Below are positions 49,340 through 62,212 of a stretch of 64,000 bases of DNA, piece after piece. This DNA comes from Capillidium heterosporum (taxonomy: Eukaryota > Entomophthoromycota > Entomophthoromycetes > Entomophthorales > Capillidiaceae). Positions within the stretch are counted from its first letter, which is position 1. Every line of letters begins with the position of its first letter. The DNA is taken from contig WBMQ01000008.1 in NCBI GenBank assembly GCA_016630905.1, positions 372,001 through 436,000 of the forward strand, in the 5' to 3' direction. Position numbers and translations under genes: made by a program. The notes beneath the pieces were generated by a model. It saw only the letters and a program-made list of their open reading frames with translations, did no database searches and was not told the DNA's origin.

Positions 49340-50503
49340 AGGTGCTGATAGTAAATATTTAACTTAATATTTTATTTTTAAATTTAGATTTTGAAAAGCA
49401 TAGTGTAGTATTTTTGTTAATAGGTAATTTGACAATGTTTGATAAGTTGGTTTGCAAAATTGTTAAGCATTGATTTTTTGGACTTTAGTATATAACGACC
49501 ACAATACCTGGCTCCTCCATACAATTTAGGTAATATTTCTATGATTTAGTCGATACACTCACCTTAAATATTAATCCATAGCTTACTATACTAGTGAAAA
49601 ATATCAATATAAATTAAAGTTAACCTATATCTTCAACCTAACACAACATTATAGCTTTATCCATACTTTATGTTCCCTCTCAATTCAACTTTCCATATAA
49701 GTAATTCATTCAAAAGAATATAAACTCTACCATAGTTTACATGCTTACAGCTTATATATCCATCTAAAAGTAACACTACTACATATCTGAAAAATATAAT
49801 TCTCATAGGTGCTAGGTGATCAAGATTTTACTGAAGCTAAAAACCTTCCCCAAACCAAACAGCAAATTATTTGTAATGTTTGTCTAGAACCGTAGTATCC
49901 AAATGCCTCAATACAACAAATTAAACTTGAAGCTTTGCAAACATATATTTTTGTTTAGAACAACTTTTCTAATGCCTGGCTATTCTTTTTGATTTCATTA
50001 GTTTTAGGCTACCTTTACTTTTAACTTTCCAACAGCTATAGCTATCCTATCTTCTACAGCCATCTATTTAATCTAACTATACTTGTATCAAAAATATATC
50101 ACCTAAATGCATCAACCTACCTCCTAGTAAAAATATGTGCATCCATACTAAACATCTCATTATAGCAATCAACTCTTTATTTCGAATTCAGCAAGTCAAC
50201 CGACATCCATTATAAAATCAATCTTCGACAAAGAAGCTATAGATTGATACATATATGGATCAACTACAGCTAAACTTTTGAAAAAGAAAAGTAAAACGAA
50301 ACATGTGCTTCATTTTAACTTCCAATACCAACCAAAAAGTTTATTTTTAAAGGCAAATGTTAGTTTTATAAGCTTGGTCAGCTTTCAAAATTCAGATTAA
50401 ATAAGGGGTTGGGCAAATATAGGCACACGAATAGCGTAGGTATAGTTAAAAGCTACCTTTGAATTAAGTCGGACTGAACGTACCCATCCTTGATCCTTCA
50501 CGA
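49340..50503. other. intergenic, nothing recognised
   Basis: AT-rich, between the PFF1 relic and the 3' end of the Sec7-PH gene. Confidence 0.6.
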
Positions 50504-53146
50504 CTATAGAGAGTTGGGTTCCTTCAAGACCTCCAGCAACGTAGTAGAAGCAACTGATCCATCAGAATCCGATACCTTCTTAGGGTCTCTAGCCTTGATG
50601 GACTCCCCCAACAAAAGATCTTGTTGCAAGATCTCGCGGTAGCACTGGTGCCGCTGCAAATCCAAGTAGGCACGCTTGAGTCGGGCGTAGATGGCATCGG
50701 CAGCGTTCTTAGCCCGCTCCTGGGTGGCCTTGGTGAAGGTGACCATAACGCCCATTTGTTTATGCAGCTGCTTGTCACTTTCAATACGGGCCTGGCAAGC
50801 CTCAATAGCTAAATCAATACGTATTAGTTGGTTGCGGATGACCTTGCTGCGTAAGGTGTCAGCGTCGTCGTCTTCAAAGTCAAAGTTCTGCAGCTGGGGC
50901 AGCTGGTTTCGCCACGTGGTGAACGCCTGGTTGCTGACGTTGCGTGGCAACACATCGCAGCTCTTGAAGGCGGCCGCAAAGTTTATTTTGGTCATCCACC
51001 CTGTCATTTCACTCTTGCTGGGAGCACGGAACAGGTACTGGCGCCCGTCAGAAGTGACGAATCTAAAGACATTGGGATGTTTTGTGTAGTCGCGGTCGAG
51101 GACCGTGATGGCGTTGGCAACGCTAGTTACCGAGTAGGGCTTGGGTGCTGGGTTGTTGTCACCGTCGAGTTGGCGTCGCGCTCGCATAACTGAAACTTCA
51201 CGGAACAAAACTAATTGGCTCCCGGCTAAGACAACCCAGAACTCGCGCCACGCCCTCAGGTGCGCCTTCTTGCCTCCTTCGTTGACGTCGGACTTTCTCA
51301 AAAGCAGGCCCTCCTTCAGGCACTGCAGCTCGGAGATGTCAGGGTTCTCGTCGACGTACTGGATGGAGAACCCGGAGGTTGGTCGAGCCCTAATGGCAGG
51401 TTGGAACCCGGGTGCCAATCCCCTAACCTTGATCTTGAAGGGGGATCTGAGTAAAGTGTCAGCGAAAACAGCTTTGGAGCTGCGGTAGGTGTATGGTGAC
51501 TTCTCGGGGGCGAAGGTATTGAGCAAAGAGGCAACTTTGACGGCGGCGTTGACCTGGATATTTAGCATGCATAAAGTTAGTTAAAGTACCTGATGGACTA
51601 TGGCACTTGAGCTTTTGGAGAAGTTGACCTTGTTGTTGTCGTGCCATTTGCGGAACCAATTCTTTTTGCCTTCAGAGACTGGGGCGATCGACTCCTTGTC
51701 GGTTTCATCTCGGAAAAACTCGACAGATGTCACGTTGTCATAAAGAATCTAAAACTGGTTTTAGTGAAATAAAAGGTCAAATAGCTACCTCCAAGATCTC
51801 GATTGGGATGGTTGAAGCATGGTCCAGTTGACGGGTTATACGTATGTAAGCTTCTTTAGACATCTTGTTCTTGACAAGTTTATTGTGGGCATCCGTATGC
51901 AACATAAGTAAAGACAAGGAAAGCGAGTGGACCAATTCTAATGCATCGATATAAATCATAAAGTTACAAAAATATGTATACCTGCTGATACAAACAAATC
52001 CTTGTTAGCCTCGTAATATCGCTGAGAAAAGACGTTGATGATACGATCAATCTGCTGCCCCTCTTTGGGTAGGTATAGAACGCCCAACAAACTCCTATAG
52101 GTAACTGTTAGTAAAAATTACACACATGTCATACCTTAATGCCATGTCGATAGATAGATCTTTAAAGTCTAACGTATCCATAAACGTGCTCAAAACCTGA
52201 CTGTGGAAGTTATCCCTAAAAATAAATGAGTATGGGTAGTTGAAAAAGCGGTATACTTCTTGGCTAGTAAAGAGCCCAGCTCATTCCTGTTGAAGGTTGT
52301 CTCCAAGTAGTTGAGATATCGTTTAGGATCATCTAAGGTGTCAAGTGGTGCCACAGTTTTGGTATCGGCTGGCTTCTCGGACGAGGACTTAGCTGTTGAG
52401 CAAGACGACGTTGTAGCAGTTACGGTACTAGTGCCGGTAAGTCCAATCGATTCGTCGCTTTCCGTCCGCATCAGCTGTAACTGGTGACCTTCCGAGCGAT
52501 CCTCAGCCTGGTAATCAGCTGACCGCTGTTCCATCTCAGATGGAGTTAAGGAGTCGGTGGACCTACGTACTTCGGAGGTAGCTACTGAGGATGCGTCGGT
52601 AAATTCATCGAACCCGTAGGTGCTCCCCAACGTGGAGATGCGGTCGCTGTCGGTGTCGGTGTCAAAAGAAGTACGGGTCGAATGCTTGCTCTGCATGAGT
52701 TTCAGACGATCTATGCCCCGGGACAACGCCACCTCATCGCCGCTATTAAACCTGGCCACCCTAGGCTGGTACGTCGAGTGACGGTAGTTGTTGTTGGGCT
52801 TAGGGCTGATGCTGGGTCGTGACATCCCGTTGGAAGAAGCCAGGCTAGAATTAGACGGGAGACTTCTTATCACTAAACTGGGAGTACTGGCGTTAATTTC
52901 AGACGATAAGCTACGTGACTGTATCACTACTGGTAGGGAATGTGATTTAGTCGGTGGCGAATTGAGATTGAAGTTGTTAAATTTTGGATCCTGATCATCC
53001 AGGGCCGTAACTGTTATATTGGGTGTCGAAAATGAGTCGAGGTAGATTGAGCCTGTCTCCTTACGGTTCACTTTCGTTCGAAAGACTCGATTTAACAAAC
53101 TTGGGTTCTTCTTTTCGTGTAAAACGGTGGGCTCGTGGCTTGCCAT
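50504..53146 (-). CDS. Sec7-PH guanine-nucleotide exchange factor for ARF
   Basis: Six exons on the minus strand: 53146-52257, 52215-52135, 52094-51982, 51937-51789, 51748-51590, 51553-50504; 813 aa. The introns are 36-44 nt. Residues 1 to about 265 are Ser/Thr-rich and probably disordered. A Sec7 domain spans about 270-425, with [13 protein letters not shown] (the 'LPGE' catalytic-Glu motif, here LPKE) and [10 protein letters not shown], the family's second signature. A PH domain lies at about 543-659 ([10 protein letters not shown] to [11 protein letters not shown]), followed by a helical region likely to form a coiled coil. The Sec7-then-PH order and the PH type fit the EFA6/PSD-like group and fungal relatives. 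Such proteins load GTP on ARF at membranes; the PH domain binds phosphoinositides. Frame and phases are clean. Confidence 0.88.
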
Positions 53147-56100
53147 GGCTGTAGGTATTTGTGTTCGTTGGTGTTGTAAGTAAATAAGTTAGAGTAATTA
53201 AATAAGTGTGGTTAATAGGAGCCAGGCTAACTATGACTGAAAGATGCTTCAAAGAATGGTGCTGACTGGAGAAAATCGAGTGCAATATAAATAGGATTGA
53301 TGGTAGAATTAGGTAGCTTGGTAATAATTTTCAAATGTGCTTTCGGATAAAACCTTGAGCTTGCTTTTACTTCTCCACTTGCGTTCAGCGTCTCTCGTAG
53401 GTGTATAAAGACTCAAATCAACGAAAATTCAAAGGTTGCTTGATAGAGATGGAGTTGAAAGTGAAAATTAGATTGGGGTTAGCTCAATAATTCCCACTCT
53501 CTACTAAATTTACAGGCGCCAATGGAGAGCCAATTTCTATCGAATCGATTGGCTCGATGGAGTAATTCAAAGTCTAAATCCTTCTGCTTATCTAACTAGA
53601 GCTCAACTCATTCAAATCAATAGACCTGCTTCTTTTGGACATCGATTTTAACGCCTTCCTGTTTGCTTTCTAAGCTCTTGAAACATCAGTTCTAATAATG
53701 GCGTTCCTGCACCTAAACATTAACCGAATGTTGGGATCGGTCTGAGGGTAGGGACTTTTAGGTTGGCTTACGCTACTGAACCAAGCAAGAATTTTCCTTC
53801 CAACTCTCCTTTTTCTAAAAGGAAGTTTAAATCAAGAACTTCTCTTCACTTTTGCCCTATTTCCCTTTTATCCCATTTATAATTTAGCTTATTTAGTAGC
53901 AACTACCATAGACTATATAAGCTTTCTTAATATACGTTCTAAAATCTCATACATTACCTTTAAATGTAATATATTTGCCATCTTAGCTCTCCAAATAAGT
54001 AGCTATACGCCGTTATTAAGCTGACAAGTGTATTTTAGCTACTAACTAGTGATATATTTTTTACTTATACCTTGGAATCAGGGATATGGGATTGTCTGCA
54101 TGTAAACGTAAAGGTGTTATTCATACTACATAAAATTGAACTTTAAAAATATATCGGAAATACAGCCATCACTAGCATTTTATAATTAAATAACAGCTTA
54201 TATAGTACTGTAGGGTAATGTAGCTCTAGTTGTAATCGTATATCCTTTAAACTTATGTATAGTAAAGTTGCAAGGCAAATTCTCACCTAATAATTTTTAC
54301 AGGAAAATCCACCTTCCAAATTTTGGATTGTTTTTGTTACCAAACAAGCTAATTGCTATTTTTAGGAGCAATCTATTTTTAGGTCAGGGTAGAAAATCCA
54401 CTGTCACCCGCCAAAAGCACCCAAGCCACTTGTATAAATCAAGAAATATGTAAAAGAACCATTAAAAGAGCAGGAAGGTCTTAGATTATATTTGCTACAG
54501 AAGCTTGAAGTGTATTAGGATCATGTATCTGGTGTTCAAAGTATATAGAGCTATAGATATTTTGAAAGCAGCAACCTTCAATTTGTTTATTTCTATTTGG
54601 CTCGTATTTAATAGGCCTATTTCTACAGTTGAACTTTGAAGGATATCCCCACTAATTTCAAATAAAGTGATAATATAGTCTATGCATCTCAATATTTCAC
54701 CACTAGTTCAATCAAAAAAGTATATATCGGAGACTAGTACTCCGTTCCTAACCTACAATGCCAATCTATTTAAGATAGTGAAGGCACCATACTATATATT
54801 AATATTAATTGCATTTGAGTAGCTAAAAGTGTAGCATAAGTGCCGACAGAATGATTAATTAACTTTGAAGTTAGCGCTATATAGTCCATGAAAATGGAAT
54901 ATTCCGATTCTTATGATCTTTTAACATATATTCATATGTAGCTACAGTAAATCTATTTTAAATTTTATGTAGGTTCTTTAAAAGGAGGTTTATTAATTGA
55001 TACTACACTAATAATACGAAAAAACTTTATGTAGGGAAGTATTAGTGTATTTTTGGATACTTTAGCATATTAATAGTGCAGTCTCCGTCACCATATAGAG
55101 TATATATGTCAAAAAATAGCTGCTAAATCTTTATGTGGATATCAAAAAGAAGTTAGCTTTGCAAAGTATATAATTTTGGATCCTGAATACCAGAAGATTT
55201 AGGATAGTGCTGCTAATGTTTTCAATTTCTTTAGCTATCTGAATGTTATCACGAAACTGGTTTGGAAAGAGCCATCCCTAGATAGGGTGATTAGCTATAT
55301 ATAAATAGAGTTTAATTAATCGACTTCAAATCAATAGGAATCGAAAGGAACGCCCATAACAAGTGACAGATACAAAGAAAGCGGATAGGATGAATGAGGG
55401 ATAGGGTTTTGCAATTCATGACAATCCAAAGATATCAAGGCAAATACTGTCTTTTTTAACTAAACACAAGAGTAAAGGCCGATACCTTAAAATTCAACAA
55501 ATGTATCGAACTTTGTTTACACTTAATTGTATATTTATATTGTTTATAGGACTTTTATGGGAAATCATTTCCAACATAGTTATTGAAATATGATTTTATT
55601 AATTCAAATTTAAAGGACATTCATAATGACCATCAGGATACTTTTGAGTTACAAGGATACGCTTTTCAACATATAGTACCTGTAAATAGCACAAAATCCA
55701 CTACTTAACCTACCAGTTTACCTAGTAAGGCAATATAATTTTTGAATACCCTATATTTCCTCTATCCCTTTACATTTTCTTTTTGAAAGTAATGAAAACT
55801 TAGTAACCTACCTTTTAGCCCAATGATATCTACCTTCTATCTAAAATAAACATCTTGTAACTTCTAAACCAGTTTTCTTATGACCTGTTTTCAATCTATC
55901 CCAAATATTGAATTATATCCAATAAAATTGAACTGAATCTTCAAATATTCAGTTCTTTTGAAAGCTTCAGACTTCGCTATTCCTAACATTAGGTATATAA
56001 TAGGAATACAAGAAGCTCTGTACTGATTTATGCGATAGGCTAGTTTACTATATTTTATTTCCCTTTTACAACATTTTAACTATTCCTTTACGAGCCCCAA

Positions 56101-56182
56101 CCTAATACTACGTTAAGCAGATTTAAAACAGTTGTCAAGTCTATTAGAAACCAAAATCAGTAAATAAGGATCCAGCAAGTCG
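53147..56182. other. gene desert
   Basis: About 3 kb, AT-rich, with only short chance ORFs. It contains the promoters of the Sec7-PH and F-box genes, without a clear TATA box for either. Confidence 0.55.
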
Positions 56183-57529
56183 ATGAGTCAGCCAGCAAAT
56201 ACCAACGAGTCAATAAATCGGCCAACAAATAAACTCTGCACTCTTCCTTCTGAGCTTTTAACCATGATATTTGAGTATATAAATGGGTATGATTTATTAA
56301 AATATCGTAGAATTCACTCTTCAATTCGCCCAATAGCCGAACGACAGGCGTTCCAAAGCAGCATTTGGATGAATCCTAACACCAAAGCGCAAGGTGTAGC
56401 CCAACTTGTAAATAAAAATGTTGCTGAAATAGAAAAGAAAATTGGAAACCAATTAATTCATTTTCGAGAGTATCATTTTGGAACCCTAGAGCAGTTAAAT
56501 AAACTAGAATTGCCTTCCCTTAAAAAGGCTGGCTATTACTATTGTGACAACAACCCTAAAGTTTGTGCAAGGCTTATTGAGATTTGCAAAGATTTGGATA
56601 GCCTGGATTTAACTTTACATTGCTTTGATCTTGATTTCGAATTACTTTCAGGAGTCTTTACATCTAATCTCGTAGGATTAACGCTACATACCTCACAAGT
56701 CGAATTGAGCAAGTTCTTTACTAAGACCAGCATGAGCTGTTTGAATCAATTGGAGTTAGAAGTGATGCACTTCGACGGAGATACCTTAAATGACATTTCC
56801 CAAGCCTTCCCAAGTTTAAAAATCTTGAGTGTTGACGCCTGCAAGCTTCAAGAAAGTTCGACAACCCTTTCAACATTTACGAACCTTCGCCGCCTATCAA
56901 TAAAGCTTATGTTCGGGTTCCCAGAGCAGATTATAAACTCTAGAAATGCATTTCCAGAGCTCAAGTATTTCAAACTAGAGTTACAACATGGTGAACTCCA
57001 GGAATATCATCCAATTGAGAAATGGCCAGAGCTCAAGGTTTTAGAGTGTTTACGGATATCCCTTAATCACGTTAATGATAATAAACTTACACATGTTAAG
57101 CACCTCAGTATGAAGGAGCTTACAGGTGGCTCAATTAAGAATATAGCCTTCCTGAATTTTATAAGCCAATGCAGGAGTTTCAAGTATTCTGGGTCTCTAA
57201 AAGATAAACTTCCTACTAAAGGTATTCCCAGCTACTGCCTCCGCCATTTATCCTTTACAAAAGTTATCTCCATCAAGCCATGGTTCGTTCAGTGGCTTTG
57301 TACCTATTTCCCACAGCTACAAGTGCTAGAACTTACAACCAAACCTGATTCTCAACTTGAGCACAGTTATAACTGGAAGAGCGAGATGCACGAAAGTAAG
57401 ATCAACTTGCCAGTACTAATAAGATGTAAATTGATTTTTACCTGTAGCTTATTTAAAGATTGGCTTAAAGGTGTTGTTGAACCTGATGTCTATTTTGAAA
57501 TAGTTGAGAAAGCAGTATGCTGCTTATAA
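56183..57529 (+). CDS. F-box protein with leucine-rich C-terminal part
   Basis: Intronless, 448 aa, ATG at 56183. An F-box at about residues 17-62 (LCTLPSELLTMIFEYINGYD, then LLKYRRIHSSIRPIAERQAF) begins after a polar leader. The rest (about 100-430) has irregular leucine-rich units such as LKILSVDACKLQESS and LRRLSIKLMF, which should build a substrate-binding solenoid. F-box proteins join Skp1-cullin ubiquitin ligases; the target is not predictable. It is AT-richer than the conserved genes here, as is common for fast-evolving F-box families. No lesion seen. Confidence 0.85.
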   Translation: MSQPANTNESINRPTNKLCTLPSELLTMIFEYINGYDLLKYRRIHSSIRPIAERQAFQSSIWMNPNTKAQGVAQLVNKNVAEIEKKIGNQLIHFREYHFGTLEQLNKLELPSLKKAGYYYCDNNPKVCARLIEICKDLDSLDLTLHCFDLDFELLSGVFTSNLVGLTLHTSQVELSKFFTKTSMSCLNQLELEVMHFDGDTLNDISQAFPSLKILSVDACKLQESSTTLSTFTNLRRLSIKLMFGFPEQIINSRNAFPELKYFKLELQHGELQEYHPIEKWPELKVLECLRISLNHVNDNKLTHVKHLSMKELTGGSIKNIAFLNFISQCRSFKYSGSLKDKLPTKGIPSYCLRHLSFTKVISIKPWFVQWLCTYFPQLQVLELTTKPDSQLEHSYNWKSEMHESKINLPVLIRCKLIFTCSLFKDWLKGVVEPDVYFEIVEKAVCCL

Positions 57530-60500
57530 TTGACATTTGAGTAAACTTTTTATATTTCAACTTTTGTAAATATAGTTTTTGATAAGTTTAGCAATATAAT
57601 TTATATAGCTGCAAATTTAGAATGTATTTATTTATTGGGACTTTGATTTAGTATTGTTATAGAAATGATCTTACCAAGCTTATAATACAAACATATACTC
57701 AAATAGATGGATCGGAGTTATACCTTGACAACATTTAAAACATATTAGTGTTTTGATCGGCTGTTATAGAGATTAAAAACTATATGTATTTCTAAGAGAT
57801 AAATAATAGCTATCGATTTTCAATTGAGAGATATCTTGGACTCTCTAACAGCATTAAATACAGCAAATATCTTCACATTGTCATATATTAATAGAGCTTG
57901 TAATCCATAGGAGAAAGTTACTGCTTATTAACAAATATGGTGTTTCTATCAGTTCAATTTGTTCGAATTCAGCCATCAGCGCTAGTTTGCAAATGGCTTT
58001 GAACAGGATGTAGTCGAGGCATAATGCTAATTAGATATTTAACACCAATTTAAAATAAAAGTACATGTTATGCCTTCCAGGTAATGGTTGAAATAACTTT
58101 TCTACTTCAATAAAATATACTTCTTTCTAGGATGTGTGGCCTTCGATTTGAACTTTCTTCCTCAGATCTTTTGTAAATACACTCTATCTTCTGCAAGTAG
58201 CAAGCCATATATATTATTAGAAACAATTGAAAAAGATATATGGAATAAGCATACAATTATTTTTATTATAAAAATACTGTAAGCCTGCCCATTGAGGTAT
58301 AGCAAGTTGTTAATATAAATTTTTTCCACATGATTGACAATGGGCACATCGCCATAAATGATGGTGTTACCATTGAAAGCTTATGGAATTGCGGCCTGTA
58401 ACCCATTGCCAAGTTTTATTAGATTGAGATGCATTTATTTAAGTTTATAGAGCTTATTTTGGTTCTATTGAAAGGTTAGGCTGGTGTGTTCAGATCAATT
58501 TTTTATTTTTCGGTGCTATAGCTTCTACCCATACAATGAATTATCCACAATCAATCTTTGTAGCAACTCCAATTCAAGTCCTAGCACCTAATTCACCATC
58601 TGATAATTCTGCCAATATAAGCATTAAGCCGTATACAAACAATCCTAAAATATGATCCATATCAGTAAACTAGATGTAAAACATCAATTTTTCGGTTTAT
58701 TTGAGAAAGTCTCTACTGATATGAGTTTGTACCCAAAGCTAGATACCAAGAATAACTGCCAAAACCATTTACACTTATTTAAAGTATGGTGTTAGAGGCT
58801 GAATAGTTTTCCTCTTGTTTGAATAAACCTTATCGCGTCTATTTACTCAGTATCCTTTTGTCTTTGGAGGGATTTTGAATAGGGGTAAAATAGCATTCAC
58901 TCCAGCTTGATCCAAATGAGCCCACAGAAGTCTTAACTGCCTCGTACGTCCGTTATATTTATAATTTTCAGTAAAGATATCGACAATAGGTTTTGGATAA
59001 CAATAGGCTGGAGATAATTGATGTTTCCAGTCTTATATATATAAATACTTGGATAAAGTCCTGGTTCAAAATCGGCGTCAGTTCTAGATTGGGCACTTGG
59101 CTCGATAGAGTGACTGAACGCGAAAAGGATATTACATCTGTTAATTCGGCTGCGAAGGTATTGTATAATAATTTGCTTAGTTTCAATATTGAACTATATA
59201 ACCTCAGTACCTTCAATATTAACTTTGGCTACATTTAACAAAGTCATATTGGCCTTTCGATTCTGTTTAAATTTTAAAGTTTCACTAGCGATATACTCTT
59301 CCCTACTCGAGTTAGCATATAAGTAAGCAAAGAATATATCACTTGGAAGTTATTGTAAGAACAAATTTAGTTTCTTTGTAGTTAGATTGAGCATGATCAG
59401 CTAGAATAGCTTTGGCAGCCTTTTCGCTTATTACTTTTACATAGGCATATGCCTAAAAACATTAGTACAATGTATTGAAATAACTTTATTTTGAAGCCTT
59501 TCTGATAATTGTTGGAATCTCGATAGAAGAGGCTAATACGGGCGACTGGCTTGATGGTTGGTATAACTGATGTAAATCCAGTCACCAATTCGTCTCTAAA
59601 TGCGGCACCTTTGGCCTCACATAATGCTTCATATTTATTGGCGAGAAATCGGGTGATATTAATATGATATTCATCTTCAGGTTCATGTTGACCGATTCTA
59701 AAATTATAAATGTAAATGGTATGTTTAACTCTGTCTGATTAAAATGCCAATTTTCTAAGAGAATTTTACGACTTGCACTTTGCTTGTCTTCGCTTAAAAT
59801 TAATAGATCGGTCGAATAGGGGATTGTTTTCTGCAAAGTCTCTAGAGATTGATTTCACAGCTTTTGAAAGGACAAAAGCACTGCTAAAGGCACAGGGTTA
59901 CTGTTCTGGATTATCTTCTCTTTAAAAAAGCTATCTTGTATAAGATTGTGATCACTAAAATAAAACTCGAGTTAGTGTAGCACTGAAGCCTCTTCTTCGG
60001 TAAGATCTATCGTTTTAGATATTAGAAGCTAAAGTTTATAAAGGCTGATGATTTACAATAAGATGCTTTTGAAAGGACTAGCCAAAAAGCTGGTGCTATT
60101 AAATCGCACTTAAGAAAGCTTAATAAAATACATCTCAAAAAGCACAATCAAATTTCCAAATCCATTGCATCATAACTACTTTTAGATATGCTATGTTTGA
60201 TTTGGGATTTAATTATTGTATCTTTTAAGATCAATCCAAAATTCAAATTGTACAACCATATAGCACTTAGACCTGCCATCTTACATAGCAATACTTCAAA
60301 TTAGTTAATCTCCAACTAAATAACTGAATCTATATTTTCTAAATAACTTGCTAAATTGTTCAAGCATTCAACTTCCAAATTAGCCAAATAAAATTGCAAA
60401 GCGGGCAGAGTATTCAAGCCCAAAACCTTTAGCATACTCGAGGCAACCACTGGAATCAATGATCCCTAACTACTCTAAAATAATTAAAACAATAAATATA

Positions 60501-61228
60501 TATACATAAAATAAAGTCAAGTATGTTTGAAATGTAATGTTAATCTATTATAAAATCTACTCCATAACATGCACTGTAAAAATACCATTCTCAATATCTT
60601 AATATAATGAAACTATCTAAAAGCTGTTAATTTTTAGACTACACTTCCTTTTAATAAGTAGCCTTTTTATCAAGATCTTCATATAACTAGCTTTCATTGT
60701 ATCCTAAATGCTATGTTCAAATTTATGAGTAATAAATTACTCAGAAATCGAGCTTTATTATCATTGATACAGCTTCATAGCAAATGTTTAAAGAACTAGG
60801 CTTGTACAATATAAAGCCAATATATATAGCTGCTAAACTTCGTGTACAGTCGAAAGGATTTGTAAAGCTATATCAAGCTTTTGGATGTTGTTCTTTGTAA
60901 TCCTTGGCACTAAGCTCTGTGGCTCAGCAAATTGAAGGTTCGTACCATTTCTCCACCTCGTGAAATCATGTCATGAGGTAGATTCTCCAATGATCTAGAA
61001 GGAATTTAACAGTCTTATCACATTGCAAAGTTCACATTTCACCGCCAAAAATCTAACAGAATGTTCAAAATTAACAAGCTGCTTTTTGCATCCAAATTTA
61101 ATAATAGCAGTCTACTAATCCAGAACAAACTAATAGGTTTGGAGGACTTTACGTAACTTTTATGCTGAAAGCCGTAGTGTTCTTATTCGATTGGCGCAGC
61201 TTCCGTGCTTAGTAATTGAGGAGTTGGG
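57530..61228. other. long gene desert
   Basis: About 3.7 kb. Short overlapping ORFs near 58968-59836 on both strands have no recognisable features. No RNA gene or transposon signature was found. Confidence 0.5.
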
Positions 61229-61236
61229 TATATAAA
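61229..61236 (+). promoter_or_regulatory. TATA box of polyubiquitin
   Basis: TATATAAA, 56 nt before the ubiquitin reaches its ATG at 61292. A pyrimidine-rich leader (CTTCCTTTCTTTT) follows. Confidence 0.6.
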
Positions 61237-61282
61237 GGGGGCTTGAGCCCAACTTCCTTTCTTTTATACACGAAACTACTAA

Positions 61283-62209
<927 letters not shown>

Positions 62210-62212
62210 AGT

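Noticed and set aside
58968-59836. Cluster of short ORFs on both strands
   Set aside because: No recognisable family, overlapping frames and AT-driven amino-acid use; probably chance or a very old relic.
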